Shown: one piece after another, positions 45,601 to 57,400 of the stretch | How positions within the stretch are numbered: the first letter of the stretch is position 1 | How the letters are laid out: each line of letters begins with the position of its first letter | NCBI GenBank assembly: GCA_030544215.1 | Contig: JARZZO010000002.1 | Location: 79,305,150-79,369,149, forward strand | Origin: Zantedeschia hybrid cultivar | Taxonomy: Eukaryota; Streptophyta; Magnoliopsida; Alismatales; Araceae | Reading direction: 5' to 3' | DNA: 64,000 nt | Made by a program: the position numbers and the translations under genes | Notes under the pieces: model-generated | Database searches by the model: none | What the model was told of the DNA's origin: nothing | The model's input: only the letters and a program-made list of their open reading frames with translations

Positions 45601-48600
45601 TGCCTCGATTGTTGTGTTCTTAATTTATACACTAACCATCAAAAGTGGGAAATGCAGGAAAAACTCTTAAACGTTTCTTACTGCCAAAGACATGTCAGCG
45701 TCCTATGTTCTTTTTTCGTTATGAGTAACTTTGAATACAAACTGTCTCTAAGGTATTCTAAAGGAATTGTGCACAATGAGTTTTAGCTAGAAAGAAGACC
45801 CATCCAGTATATGGCATAACATGCCTGCGATTGTGGAAATTGGCAGGGCAAACAATTAAAATGCAGTCTTTTCAGTGCACCCTAGGAAATGGCAACATTC
45901 AAGCATTATGTGGAAAAACATAGTTAATGATATCAAAAATTGAAAAGCCAACAAGCTTTTACATGCAGTCATAAGACAACCAGATAAACATACCTCCCAG
46001 ATGACAGATCCTTTTGAGTTCAATGCAATTACACGGCCATCCACTAAACAACAAATGACTGCAAAATAAGTCGATCTATATTAGTTTAAACATGCCATAT
46101 TTGATTAAACACATAATATATGACTTTACAAGGAATTCCATAAACATAAAGAGAAAGGGATTGAAAATTCAAAAAATGAAACTTCCTCAGCAAATCAAAA
46201 TGAATGAAGGAAAATAAGAGTACCATTTCCAGTAGGCAAGTCAGAAGAAAGTGACCCAAAAATTGGAGTGTTGGACTCATACAGCCAAGCCACTCTATAT
46301 GGAGAAGTCTGCAATATTAAAGTAGATGATAAGTGAATCATACTTGTGTAAAAACATGTAAAATACTAAGACACATACTGCCCATCATATTAGCAAAGAA
46401 GTGGATGGAGCCAGTTTTACTCTATAGTAACCAAGATAATCTCCAAAGAACAGAAGAGAAATCATGTACCTGCCATTAACTCTCCTTTTCCATCATAGAT
46501 CTTCAATCAGCGCGTCAGTGAGCTAACTACATTACTTCTTTAAAAATATTAAATCTTAAGTTGTGAGATCATCAGAGGTTTGGAAAAGAATCTGCCATTG
46601 GATATCTCTGCAACTCCAGGAATTTACGAGCCATCTCCTCATGTCATTTTTTTTTTAAGGTGACTGAAAGTCACTGTTTCATTAATGAAGAAGAAGAATA
46701 TGGTACAAAAGAAAACCCCAAAGCCCATTTCAACCTGGATGAGGCATACCCCAAACGCTTTATTTTCCTTCTTGTACTTAATCTACTAGTTTGTAGTCCA
46801 TTTACTTTTCCCTACTGCAAGAGTAGAATTTCCTAATTATCTAATTGCATCTCCTCATGTCATTTTCTTCCAATATTTGCCATTTTCCCTGTTGTCCGCC
46901 GAACGCTCCATTATTGTCAGACATATAGATTTGACGTAGTCCAGGGGTTCACATCAATCTGCCTGTCTGTTCCTATTTATTTTCCTTCTTGTACTTAATC
47001 TACTAGTTTGTAGTCCATTTACTTTTCCCTACTGCAAGAGTAGAGTTTCCTACTTATCTAATTGCATGCATTTTAGCTATTACTTCTTCGTTGACTCATA
47101 ACCATAATAAATGGAAGTAGAAAGGAGGAATCCTATATGAATTTCACAACTCACTGCCATCTTTTCCTTATTTGCTTTTCTTTGTTGACTTGCAACAAAT
47201 GGAAGTGAACAGAGCAGAATCGTATGTGAGTTTGATGACTCACTACCCCCTTTTCCTTATTTTCTTTTGGCTTTGTGGGTGGAAGAGTCACGAGGTTCTG
47301 GCAGAAGTTGAGAGTTGTTGGTACAGCGGAGGGCCATACTTAAGGAAATTTCAGCAAATTCTTTGTAAAGGTATTACCTTCTTCATTTAGGATATGTAAT
47401 TTACTTAATTGGCTATGCATTTTTCTTTATATCACTGTTGTCTTCTATTTGCTGATGTGTGATGTTCTCGGCATACGCTTCTCTTTCTTTACTTTTTGTG
47501 TGTCTTAGTTTTACTATTTGACTTTTGCAGGCCACCCAAACTATCACCGTATGTATGATCAGGGTGACAGCCCCAGTATGGCCTTCATGACCAAAGCTGT
47601 CCTCACACTTAACTTTCCTGGGTGCCTCATTCATGAGAGCGTTGGGGCGTGCCATAAAGTGGATGGATTATACCATCTTGATTCTTGAGTACATAAATCT
47701 TCCACCTTTACCCATACTTTTTCCTTCTTCATGTGGTTCAATACCTTAATCCATTGTCAATGAGTAGCATCAAAGTCATGAACACATCTCTAGACCCCTC
47801 TTAGTCCATGTTTCCATCTTGTGTCCTAGGCCATGTCTCTTTTAACCTTTTTTTTTAATGTATGGTCTGCAGGTCTGCAAAGCACGTGCCCCTTCCTTTT
47901 TCATCTAGCAAGCCTATATTTGTAGCTCCTTTTGAGCTGGTGCATTTTGATATTTGGGTCATACCCCTTTGCTTTATTGGAAAAGATTTTATTACTATGG
48001 CAGTTCATTGATGACTTTTCTTGGTTTACCCGGTTGTATCACATGCATTACTATACTGATGTCCCTTGCATTTATTGTCAGTTCACTACTATGCCTTAGT
48101 TTCATCGTCGAATCAAAGTTGTCCATACTGAACATGTTAGGAGTATCTTTCATCAGACATATGATTTCCTCTTTTCCTAAGGCACTCTTCCACTGAGAAG
48201 AAGCACCCTACACTCTTGAAGATACTCATGCTCTTTCATCTATAGCTTTATTCCTCACTCCTTTGGGGCTAAAGCTTGCACACTGCCATCAATCTCATCA
48301 ATATCTCTTCTTTATTCATTCCTTTGGGATGCTCCCCCACTTTGAGTGCTTTTATTCCTATATTTCTGATTATAATGTCTTGCCTTTTGTACTTGCTTAA
48401 TGCTTCTCCCTGCTTATCAGTGCACTAACCTTTCCCCTTAGGCTGCAAAGTATGTCTTTCTAGCTTTAAGTATAAAGGTTATAATGATTATGATCCTGCA
48501 GTTCAGCAGCTTTTGATTTCTCATTATGTCACATTCCTTGAGAATGTGCCATGTTACACCTCTTCCTCTAGGATCTTCTTTTATTCATGATCCACTCCTA

Positions 48601-51600
48601 CTCTATCTCCCACTCTGTCTTTATTTTACCATGTCAATTAGTCCTTTTGTCATTATCGTGCCTTTATCTTCTCAACCTATTGAGTCATGCTTTTCTCCTT
48701 CATGTAAGCTATCTCCTTCTCTAGTCATGTACTCGTGTGAGACACTAGAATTTTCCATAAGAATCCCCAAGAAGAATAGTGATAAAGCCATTAAAAATTT
48801 CTGTTAAAACCCCTTAAATAAAGCCATTTTATATCTTAGTAGAAATCATTAAGGGTATATACTTAAATATTGATAAAGTATATATACAATTATAAAACTT
48901 GTAGGGTATAAAAATAATGGCTAGAAAATTTCTGGGCTTAGCTGAAATTTTGTATCTCAAAAGGGCATAAATGCAAAAGAAAAAAAGTATAAAACTAAAA
49001 TATAATAGCTTTGGGGTAAGTTTATAATACTTATCTACTAGAGGGTAAAATAAAATTTGTTATTAGGGTGAATGGGCCTGAATTAATAGGTTGTAGCAAG
49101 GAATTAAATGCCCAATTAATAGAAGGGTTTAATGCCCTTAATGGGCGAATTAGGGAATTAGGGGGCTGGCCCAGGCCCATTGTGAGAGGGGCTGTGCTGT
49201 CCTATCCCTAGAACCTTCCTCCCCCCTCCCAAGTGGAGGGGAAGTTTGACTAAAATGCCCCTAAAGGAGCAGGGAGGAAGCTGCAGAAAAGGAGAGAGAG
49301 AGAGAGAAAAAGCAAGGGAGAAGGGAGGTTCTGCTGCGGTCTGGTGAACAGAGAGAGAGAGAGAGAGAGCTGGACCTCTGCTGCAGGAGGTGTTCCTCCC
49401 AAATTCGCCACTGTGTAGGGGACTTTTGGAAGGTAGAGGCTGATTTCTTTCCCTTCTCTATGTGCCCTTCTCTATGTTATGTTTTGGGTGCATTTTTCAC
49501 CCACACTTAGATGAGATTTTCACTCCCTGAACAGGGGAGATGCTGTCCATTTTTCTTTGTATGGACGTAAGGGAGGATGTTCACCTACAAGTCATGTATT
49601 CTGTAAGTGAAATTTTAGTTTCCAACTAGGGGAGCTGTTAGTGGAAGTGTGTTTGGGAAGGAGTAAAATTTTGCATGACATGGACTGCATGCATTAAGTT
49701 TAATTCACAGGATAGTAACCTGTTATAAAGATTTGAGGGTTCCTCCTATAAAACTAAGAATTGGTTACATTTTGTTTTATTACGTAATACCCTGCCATGA
49801 ACAGCATAATTATTTACTAATCCTCTGTAGCAAAGACACATGTACATGTGAGCAGGTTATTGGACCTCGTTACGCCATTCCTTCAAGGGCTAAGTTGGGC
49901 CATACGTTGTGCATAGATGTGAGGAGTTGTAAGGACTTTTTGGAGTCTGTCAAGGGACTGATTTCCTGAACCTGATCTTTTTTAGCACCATCGGTTGAGT
50001 TCGATATTGGTTATCTATGGAGCAGATGAGTAGACTTATATATTGTGTTTCGTGTGTCTAATATTGTTTTTCTCGATTCATTTTATAACCTGATTATGAT
50101 GCATATAATATTTATAGACGTAAAATTTAACGGATTACGTTACTTATGTGAGAAATACTAGTTTTCTATTAAGCGTTATGTCGTGCATAGACCCTATAGT
50201 CCAATATATATCATATGGAAGGATTACTACCACAGCTATACTTCATTTTAATTGAAGTTGAAGGGATTATGATACTCGTGTGAATTTATCACTCAGTATG
50301 CATGCCATGATGTGTATAGATTTTATGGTATGTCATGTGAATGACTTTTGTGAGGGTTGTACCTATATAAAACATGATTGTTCATACATGATTGGTAGCT
50401 AACTGTGTATTATTTATAACTGTTTACTACCTCGCGTAGTCATCATTGTATAATTGTATTATCGTATATTTATACCACTGTCAAGACATTGCATGACTGT
50501 ATAACCGTTACAACTATATCATTGTAACTATAGAATTGTCATAACTATAAGATTGTACAACCGTACAATTGTATGACTATAAGACTATGAGAATTGTTAT
50601 GTTATCTGTTATATAAGGAAAAGCAATACCTCACACTAGTTGTTATTTTTTCTTTATTATAATCGGGACCCTTATCAGGATGAGGGCCCGAGAGTTAATC
50701 CAATCATAAGACCGAGAGGTATATTAGGACCTCGGACAACCTTTATAATCGGGAGCTATGGGTCTAATCTCTACTTACCTGACTAGGACAATAAGAGACA
50801 CTCGCTTGTGTACTTATGTGGTCAGTTTCTAGACCTCACGGTTTTGCGAGCCGTCGAAGCCGACTAGTCCTATTAGCCCGCCTTACCTATTATGAAGCTA
50901 ACTCCTTGTAGGGTTGACAGTCAAGTGCCTGACTGAGTTTCACTCTTCTGAGGTATACGACTGTACTACTATTATTGATGACCCTGTCACTTTGGGATTG
51001 ATCATGTTGAGTCGAATATATTGAAAGTGGTTGTAGAATATTGTAAAAACTTTATGACTCGATGTAACTTATCCTTTGCCAAATTATTTGAGAAATAAGT
51101 GTATGTTAAGTCTCTTATCAGTATTATATTAGTTATCCATAATGTCATGCGTAAGTAGTGATTCACTACATGACTGTCCTATGTCATGATTTGGGCCTTC
51201 TCCAGCTCCACTGTAGATTGTCTATTATAGATTCATCATTTAAATTGTTATTGTTTTCATGCATATGTAGTTTATAATTCATTTCATATATAAATCAAAC
51301 ATGTTGTTTCTTTAGTTTAGATCATAAATCATATTTCGCAGAGATTAGTAAGGGTCAGAAAGGACCCTATGTGAGCCGTATGACTCACTGCCACCTTTTT
51401 TTGTTTTGTTTCTTGTGGGTGGTAGGGTCACAAGGTGTTGGCGTAGAGACTGAAGTTAGGGTTGTTGAAGAAGATTTGGCTACCGAGAGACTTCGACAGT
51501 TTCATAGACATACTTTTATTTTTGTTTAGACTTGTTGGTCTCTCTTTTTGGGACATATAGTATATGTTAACTATGTACATTACTTTGATGTTAATAGATA

Positions 51601-53396
51601 TATCTCTTTTTGAGTAAAATCATGGGTATAGTAATTGTTAATTGTTGTGCGCGGTTGCCTCATTCATCTATTCTTATACAGATCCCCAAATCGACATGAC
51701 CGTCGGTGAAGGTTCTTGTGTGGGCCTTCACAAGTCGAGTCCCTTCCCTTCGACCTGATACATCCCAATCTCTTTGGCCTGATTATCTTCCTATCACTCA
51801 GGCATGTACTCGTCCTTATTACTTATCTTGAAATAACTTCATCATTCACTTAAAGGAATCTGAAAATAAGGTAAAATATACACACAAATCTGTGAAGTAT
51901 AAGGTTAAAAACAAATATAACTTTATGAGCTCTAATTTTGAAGGAGCTTCAGGTTATTGGACCTAATTCGGCTGCAATAATGAAACCTAGTGGGTCATGA
52001 ATGTGCTTAAATGAGTTGTTTACCCAACCATGGTCGGTCAAAACTTAGACCATTCACATGTTGACAAGTTGACAAGTGGCACTATAGGTGACATGGATAG
52101 GTGAGGAGTTGGGCAAGCATGACATGTGCCACCTGTTAGGCTACTATTAGTTGAATGGCATGGTGGCAAAGAATTAGTTGTGTGACACATCCCCATTGCG
52201 GGTTGACAGCCCATCTAGTGGGGCTTACACTCCCACCTTCTCTTCCAAGACTACCCCATTATAGCTTATTAGAGCAATCAAAACTACCAAACTCCAGCCC
52301 ATTAGTTGTGTCCCTCACCACCACCTTAGAACTCATGTATGAGGAGGTGGCTGGTCTTTCTCTTCCTTTGACCATCTCAAGCCTAGTGAGCAGGAAAGTG
52401 AAAGAGAAAGAGAGAAAGTGGAATAGCAAGAAAAAAGAGGGAAAGGACAAGCTGGCTGTGAACAATGAGGAAAAATTGGGAACTAGTGAGAAATAGGGAG
52501 GGTTGGGAGAAGAAAAGATGAAAGGAGTGGGGGAAAGGTCAGGTTCGCTTAGGGCTATTTTTCAACTGTCCTTTCTATCCCTAGAGAAGAAGGAAAAGTC
52601 CTTTTAGGCTCACCCCCAGCTCCTTCATGGATCTTTTTCTTTGTGGATCAAGCCTCTATGGATCTACATTGGCTTTTCTTTCCTCCTCCATTTAAAGAAT
52701 GAGTCCTTATTGTGGGACCTTATGTGTTTCTTGTTTGTGTGTGTTCTTTCTGTGTAATTAAGATTCATAGCCTGTTGTGTGGTGTCTTTGATGGCTTTGA
52801 TGTGTTCAAGTTTGCACCATTATCTAGCCTTGCACAAGATTCATTTCTAGCATGTGGGAAATTCCCCACAAGGTGTAAGGATGTGTACATAGGCCTTGGA
52901 GTTTCAAACCAATCTAAAATTTGTGCATCTCTTCGAGTTTGATCCCTTTCCTCTCACCTCCTTTCTTTGACTCACTTAATCTTGTGCTCTAGATCGTTCT
53001 TCATGGTTGCTTGTTTTTAGTGTTATCTTCTCTTTAATAGTGAATTGTTAATTTGAGCCTATTTCCTCGTAGTTCTTGCTATTAAGTTCAACTTTTCTTA
53101 AAACCCAATTAAAATAATCCCCTATCTTGGGTTTGCCATATATTGGGACAACAACATGAAATTGTATCAGTTAAAAATGGAAGATGATATGTTGTCATCC
53201 GGGGAAAAGAACAGCTGTAAGTTCACAATATATGCAGTTCAAGAACAAAACAAAAATACCTGGAAATAATGAAAATTCAAGCTTTATATTGCTAAACTAG
53301 AAAATCGCTTTAACTAGTAATCATACTAAACCATACCTCTACAGATATAGCTGTTACACGCCCACTTGTAGATGCTACATATATCATATTCCGCAC
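39699..53396 (-). CDS. AAE19: Acyl-activating enzyme 19 / AASDH-like, C-terminal beta-propeller exons (partial)
   Basis: Seven minus-strand exons join in phase: 53337-53396, 46224-46308, 45994-46058, 45152-45211, 44592-44636, 40022-40131 and 39699-39942 (stop). They give the last 222 residues. They read NMIYVASTSGRVTAI, SPYRVAWLYESNTPIFGSL, CCLVDGRVIALNSKGSVIWE, AVTGGPVFAGACMSFALPSQ, VLVCSRNGSVYSFES, GDLVWEYQVGDPITSSAY and LVCICSSSGSIRVLRI...LPGDVFSSPV..GGLIFVGCRDDYV. These are PQQ-type propeller blades matching the C-terminus of plant putative acyl-activating enzyme 19, an orthologue type of AASDH/ACSF4. The full protein (~1000+ residues) has an adenylation domain and carrier domain upstream; those exons lie beyond the window or past the LINE/hAT insertions. 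The chemistry of the plant enzyme is poorly known. Introns here reach 7.0 and 4.5 kb because of repeats. Frame is intact throughout. Confidence 0.85.
41297..41600. repeat. Diverged local duplications in an AAE19-like intron
   Basis: TTGCTAGGCATAT(T/C)TGTCCGATGT occurs at ~41356 and ~41570 with related upstream sequence. A ~125-bp block ending TTTCCATGACT..TCATTTA occurs at 40978-41105 and 41385-41511. Non-coding. Confidence 0.5.
41840..42290 (-). repeat. LTR-like segment with TATA box and perfect hairpin
   Basis: On the minus strand TCTATATAAACCCCCC (~41940) is a good TATA box, followed by a pyrimidine-rich leader, as in an LTR. Upstream on that strand lies a perfect hairpin (42030-42066; arm GGATCGGCTGATCT, 5-bp loop GGATC) and further CCGATC motifs. 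Neither element ends nor coding remnants are clear, so the class is uncertain. Confidence 0.35.
42893..44591. other. AAE19-like intron sequence, no exon seen
   Basis: Part of the 4.5-kb intron between the exons at 44592-44636 and 40022-40131. The two exons join in phase without anything between them. No supported coding segment or clear repeat boundary. Confidence 0.4.
46651..46847 (-). mobile_element. Chimeric retro-insertion with 19-bp target duplication
   Basis: The insert lies between two perfect 19-bp copies of CATCTCCTCATGTCATTTT (46632-46650 and 46848-46866). On the plus strand it starts with a T-run then TTTCATTAATGAAG, like the 3' end of a plant LINE on the minus strand. From 46759 to the duplication it is instead a copy of the local sequence at 46976-47067, with the same spacing throughout, no gaps and two visible mismatches. 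Confidence 0.75.
47870..48790 (+). pseudogene. Decayed Ty1/copia integrase fragment
   Basis: Broken frames read in order FELVHFDIW, FIDDFSWFTRLYHM, a degenerate FHRRIKVVHTEHVRSIF, RRSTLHS and YKGYNDYDPAVQQLLISHYV. These follow the copia integrase core and the segment after it, with many stops and shifts. It lies in the 7-kb AAE19-like intron, opposite in orientation to the gene. Confidence 0.7.
48802..51732 (+). repeat. Possible large solo LTR inserted after the copia fragment
   Basis: The ends TGTTAAAACCCC and GGGCCTTCACA are imperfect inverted complements starting TG and ending CA. Inside are two GA-repeat tracts (49289-49310, 49351-49369) and a zone of degenerate GTACAA(T/C)(T/C)GT words (50440-50600). 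There is no retroelement coding sequence. A size of ~2.9 kb would be a very large LTR. No matching 5-bp target duplication was found, so this is tentative. Confidence 0.3.
51733..53336. other. AAE19-like intron sequence, no gene supported
   Basis: Several short frames (for example 52155-52496) show no family similarity. This is the upstream part of the 7-kb intron, next to the exon at 53337-53396. Confidence 0.4.
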
Positions 53397-53650
53397 CTAC
53401 CAAATAAAGCACTAGTTAACTACTGTTACAAACAGGATAGACCATCCATCTTATACGAATTCAATATAAAAGCCTTAAGACAATCCTTGGATATCATGAT
53501 ATTATGGAAAAGAGGAGCAGTGAGAGAAATCTCATGACTGTAATGACCAACACCGCATAGACTTTGGCCAAGAAAATTTTGCAACTAAGCATAATCATCA
53601 CATCATAGTAACCGTTATCCCATCAACCTATGGTCATCTAGATCCAGTTA

Positions 53651-53780
53651 GGGGTGTTCACGGGTTGGTTTGGTTTCATTTATAAGAATTTTTTTGTAAA
53701 TCGAACCAAACCCCTATAAGCCAAACGAAACCGAACCCAAAAAATTTGGTTTACTTTGGTTCGGTTTGGTCTAAACCACT
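53651..53780. mobile_element. One-ended hAT-type MITE remnant
   Basis: TTAGGGGTGTTCACGGGTTGG is followed by TTTGGTTT and ACCAAACC words, like the left end of the hAT MITEs at 8016 and 29320. No matching CACCCCTA end or 8-bp duplication was found downstream. Confidence 0.5.
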
Positions 53781-53789
53781 TAAGGCACG

Positions 53790-54470
53790 TGCGTAAATGG
53801 CGCATCTGCTGGGATTGCCCATTTGGGAGTGTCCGGAATTGGAACTGGCTTAATATTTACAAAATTCCCAACCAATCCCCTTCTTCTGGTTAGTGATGTA
53901 GGACTAAAAGATCAGCAAGCCCCGCCACTCCCATCTCCATGCTGCACGCGCCCTCACCCGTCACCATCTCCGGCCTCACTCAAATCCACCACCATGCACT
54001 CCCATGATGCTGGCGGCAGCAGCAAGGAAGCTGCAAACCCGCCAACCTCTCCCACGTCTCCAGGCGCCGTGATGGCCCCCCAGCAGCACACCTGTCCACT
54101 CCCACCTTCAGAAGCAGCCATAGCCGCCAACAAACTGTGCTCCCAGTCCACAGACCCACCGTGGCAAGAGCAGCAGCAGTAGCTTCACGTGGCTCATCGG
54201 GGGGAGTCTACCCACCACCACCAGCTTCATCCCCACCAGTCGGCAGTATAGCAGGAGGCCATCTCATCCTCCTCCGTCCAAGAAGAACAGGAGTGCGCAC
54301 AGCTGCTTGCCCCTCCTTTAGTCCTACATGGAAAAAAAAATGGAAAGGAGACCCAGCTGCTGGCCTAGTTTGGTTGTTTTCTGTGTGCCCTCCGAGCCCA
54401 TTTGCAGCTAGATTGGGTCTAAGGAAGGGTTGGGCCAACACCCAGGTCAAAGAAGTATAATAGATACATT
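53790..54470 (+). other. GC-rich, proline/serine-coding segment of unknown origin
   Basis: Two overlapping plus-strand frames (53823-54182, 54137-54460) are GC-rich and encode low-complexity Pro/Ser/Ala-rich peptides. This differs sharply from the AT-rich surroundings. It sits between a hAT MITE remnant and the 3' end of a minus-strand LINE. It could be a captured gene piece or a 5' exon fragment. I recognise no domain and claim no function. Confidence 0.3.
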
Positions 54471-54479
54471 GAAAGTGGA

Positions 54480-57400
54480 TCAGACGCCCGTGAATTCATT
54501 AATATTGAAAAATAAGAACAAAGGTCAACAAAAATACACAACCAGAAACAAAACCAGCAAAACCCTCAAAAACAGACGAGGGCAATGAGGAATGAAAACC
54601 CAACCCAAATTCCTTATTTCATCAAGGAGATAAAATAGGGCTACATATTAAAGAATGCAACCAATCCCAATAACATACAGAGCCAACAGTCTCTATATCT
54701 GAGAGATGCCTATTAGAAACTTGTTAATGATAAAAGATCTCTGCTCACGAGTCAGGATGTCCACAGCTTTGCCCCAGTCAATCACCTATTTCATAGTTTT
54801 CCTGATAATACCATGAACACCACTAAAGTTCTCAGACATTCTTCTGTTGTTCCTTTCAATCCACATTCCCCACAGCAAAACAGGTAAGATCAGAGACCAT
54901 ATTTGCTTTTCAGATTGTCTCGGGCATATGCTACCCCACCAGTGTATCAAATGAAGCAAATGTGGAGGTTCCATCCAAGGTATGAGGAAAATCTTACATA
55001 TAGTTCTCCAAAGGATGTTGATGATCCCACAGTGACAGAACAGGTGATCAGATGTCTCACCGAACATACTACAGAAAATACATGAAGTCCTTTGAATATG
55101 CAGTGATAGAAAGTCTATCCATAGTCGGCAACCTTCCGAATGCTAGTTTCCATAAGAAAATTCTGATCTTCTTAGATAGAAGCTTGGACCATACTAAGTG
55201 TTCCCAAGGCACTCTAGTTCCATCGTCAATTAACACTTTTGTGAGAGCGTTAATTGAGAAAGAACCTTTTGCACTCCACATCCAGGTCCTTCCATCCTCC
55301 CTGCCAGAAATAGGACATTTACCATGAATCCTTTCCAAAAGTGCTAGCAATTGGTCTGATTCCACAGTAGTTGGATTTCTTCTTAATATAATGTTCAGAG
55401 AATACTCTTCTTCAGAGTAGAGGTTGGCAATAGGCTTCTCTTTATCCTCGGCAATTAGTAGTTGCTGAAATTCTAGAGCAAAGGATGTCTAAGAACACCA
55501 TCTGTCTTCCCAGAACCTAATGGAAAGACCATTTCGGGCAAACATTATCAGTCAGTTTGACTGTTCGAGAATATTTCTCCAGATGGGAGACAAGTTATAT
55601 GAAGTATCAGGAATTATAGCCCATCTAGTAGACTGAACATAGTACCTTTCTCTGAGAATCCTACCCCAAAGGCCATCCCACTCTTCTTCCAATCTCCAAA
55701 TCCATTTGGCTAATAACGCTTTGTTGAAAGTGTTTATTTGAATCAAGCCTACCCCTCCTTGGTCCTTCCTTCCATAAACTTTCTCCCGAGTCACAAGGTG
55801 AAGGCCACTTCTATCTCTCTAACCCCCTTCCCGGAAGGAGCTTTTTTTGGATTCAATAATCTTTCCACAATCCTTGGAATTTTAAGGATTGAGAGATGGT
55901 AAGTAGCCGAGGATAAGACTGTTTTGGAAAGGATTCATCTTCTTCCAGCTGAGAGAAATTTAGCTTTCCAACCATCCAATTTCTGATCAAACCTTTTAAT
56001 GAGGTCATCCCACTCCCTAACAAAACTTTGGACATGAGATAGAGGAAGTCCAGGTATCTAATAGGAAACTTTGATATTTTGCAGCTGAAAATCCCAGCAA
56101 TGCTCACCTGTTTATCTTGAGACATACTAATACCCACCACTTCTGACTTCTTAAAATTAATAGACATACCAGTAATAGCCTCTGTTAAAATCAATAGCTT
56201 CTTCATGTTACAAAGCTTTCCTTCATCTACTGAGGAGAACAATAATGTATCATCGGCAAATTGCAAGTGTGATAACAAAAAGCCATTTCTTCGAACAGCA
56301 AACCCATCCACCAGCCCTCATAATGTTGCTTTGTCCCACAGTGAACTCATAATCTGCCCAACCATGATAACAATGAGTGAAGAGATAAGGTCCCCAGGTC
56401 CCCCTGCCTCAAACCTCTGGAGCTAAGAAAATATCCACACGGTTCCCCATTCAGAAGAACGGAAAATCTGGAAGTTAAGATGCAGCTCATAATCCAACCT
56501 GTCACTTCTCCTTCAAGCCCATAACCCCAAAAGTCCAATGGATGCACTGCCAACTTACTTTGTCATAGGCTTTGGAAACAATCCAGTTTAACAAGTGTTC
56601 CTTCTCTCCTGCTGTTTTTTTCTGAAAATGGATGGCTTCATGGGCTGATAGGAAGTTACCTAGAATGTACCTTCCTTTAAGGAAGGCCAATTAAACTTCC
56701 CTCAATCCATCACCCATCAGTTTTGTAATGATCTTATAGCAACCATTCAACAAGCTGATTGGCCTATACTCTGTCACTGATTCTTCACCTTCTTTCTTTG
56801 GAATAAGTACAATGTACGTTCAGTTGAATCTTTTCACAAAAAGTGGTCTATCCTGGAACTCTAGCATAACTCTAATGAAATCTTCTTTAATAACATCCCC
56901 AAAGAAATTGATAAAACCCCATAGAAAACCCATTTGGCCCAGGGGACTTGTTTGCATCCATACTAAAAACAGCCTATTTGACTTCTTCTTCAGTGAAACA
57001 CTTACATAAGTCAACTGCCTGATCTTCTTTGATCATTGGGAGGACTCCAGGTTGTACATGAGCTCTCCACCATTCCTTTTCTGAGAAGAGATCTTGGTAA
57101 AAGGATACAAATGCTTTCTTGATATCTTCCTTTGAATCAACAAGTTGATCATCAATCTAGACATGTTCAATCCTCAGGGATCTTCTCTTCGCACTAGCAA
57201 CTGCATGAAAGAATTTTGTGTTCTTATCTCCCTCCCTTAACACAATTCCTTGGACCTTTGTCTCCATTTGATCTCTTCCCTAAGAAGCCAACTGTTATAT
57301 TCCTTTTTATAGTTGAGAAGCTCAAGTCTTTCATCAGTAGATAAAATAATAAGCCTCAGCTCTAGCCCCTAAGTCATCCACCTTTTGAAGAAGTTGTTGT

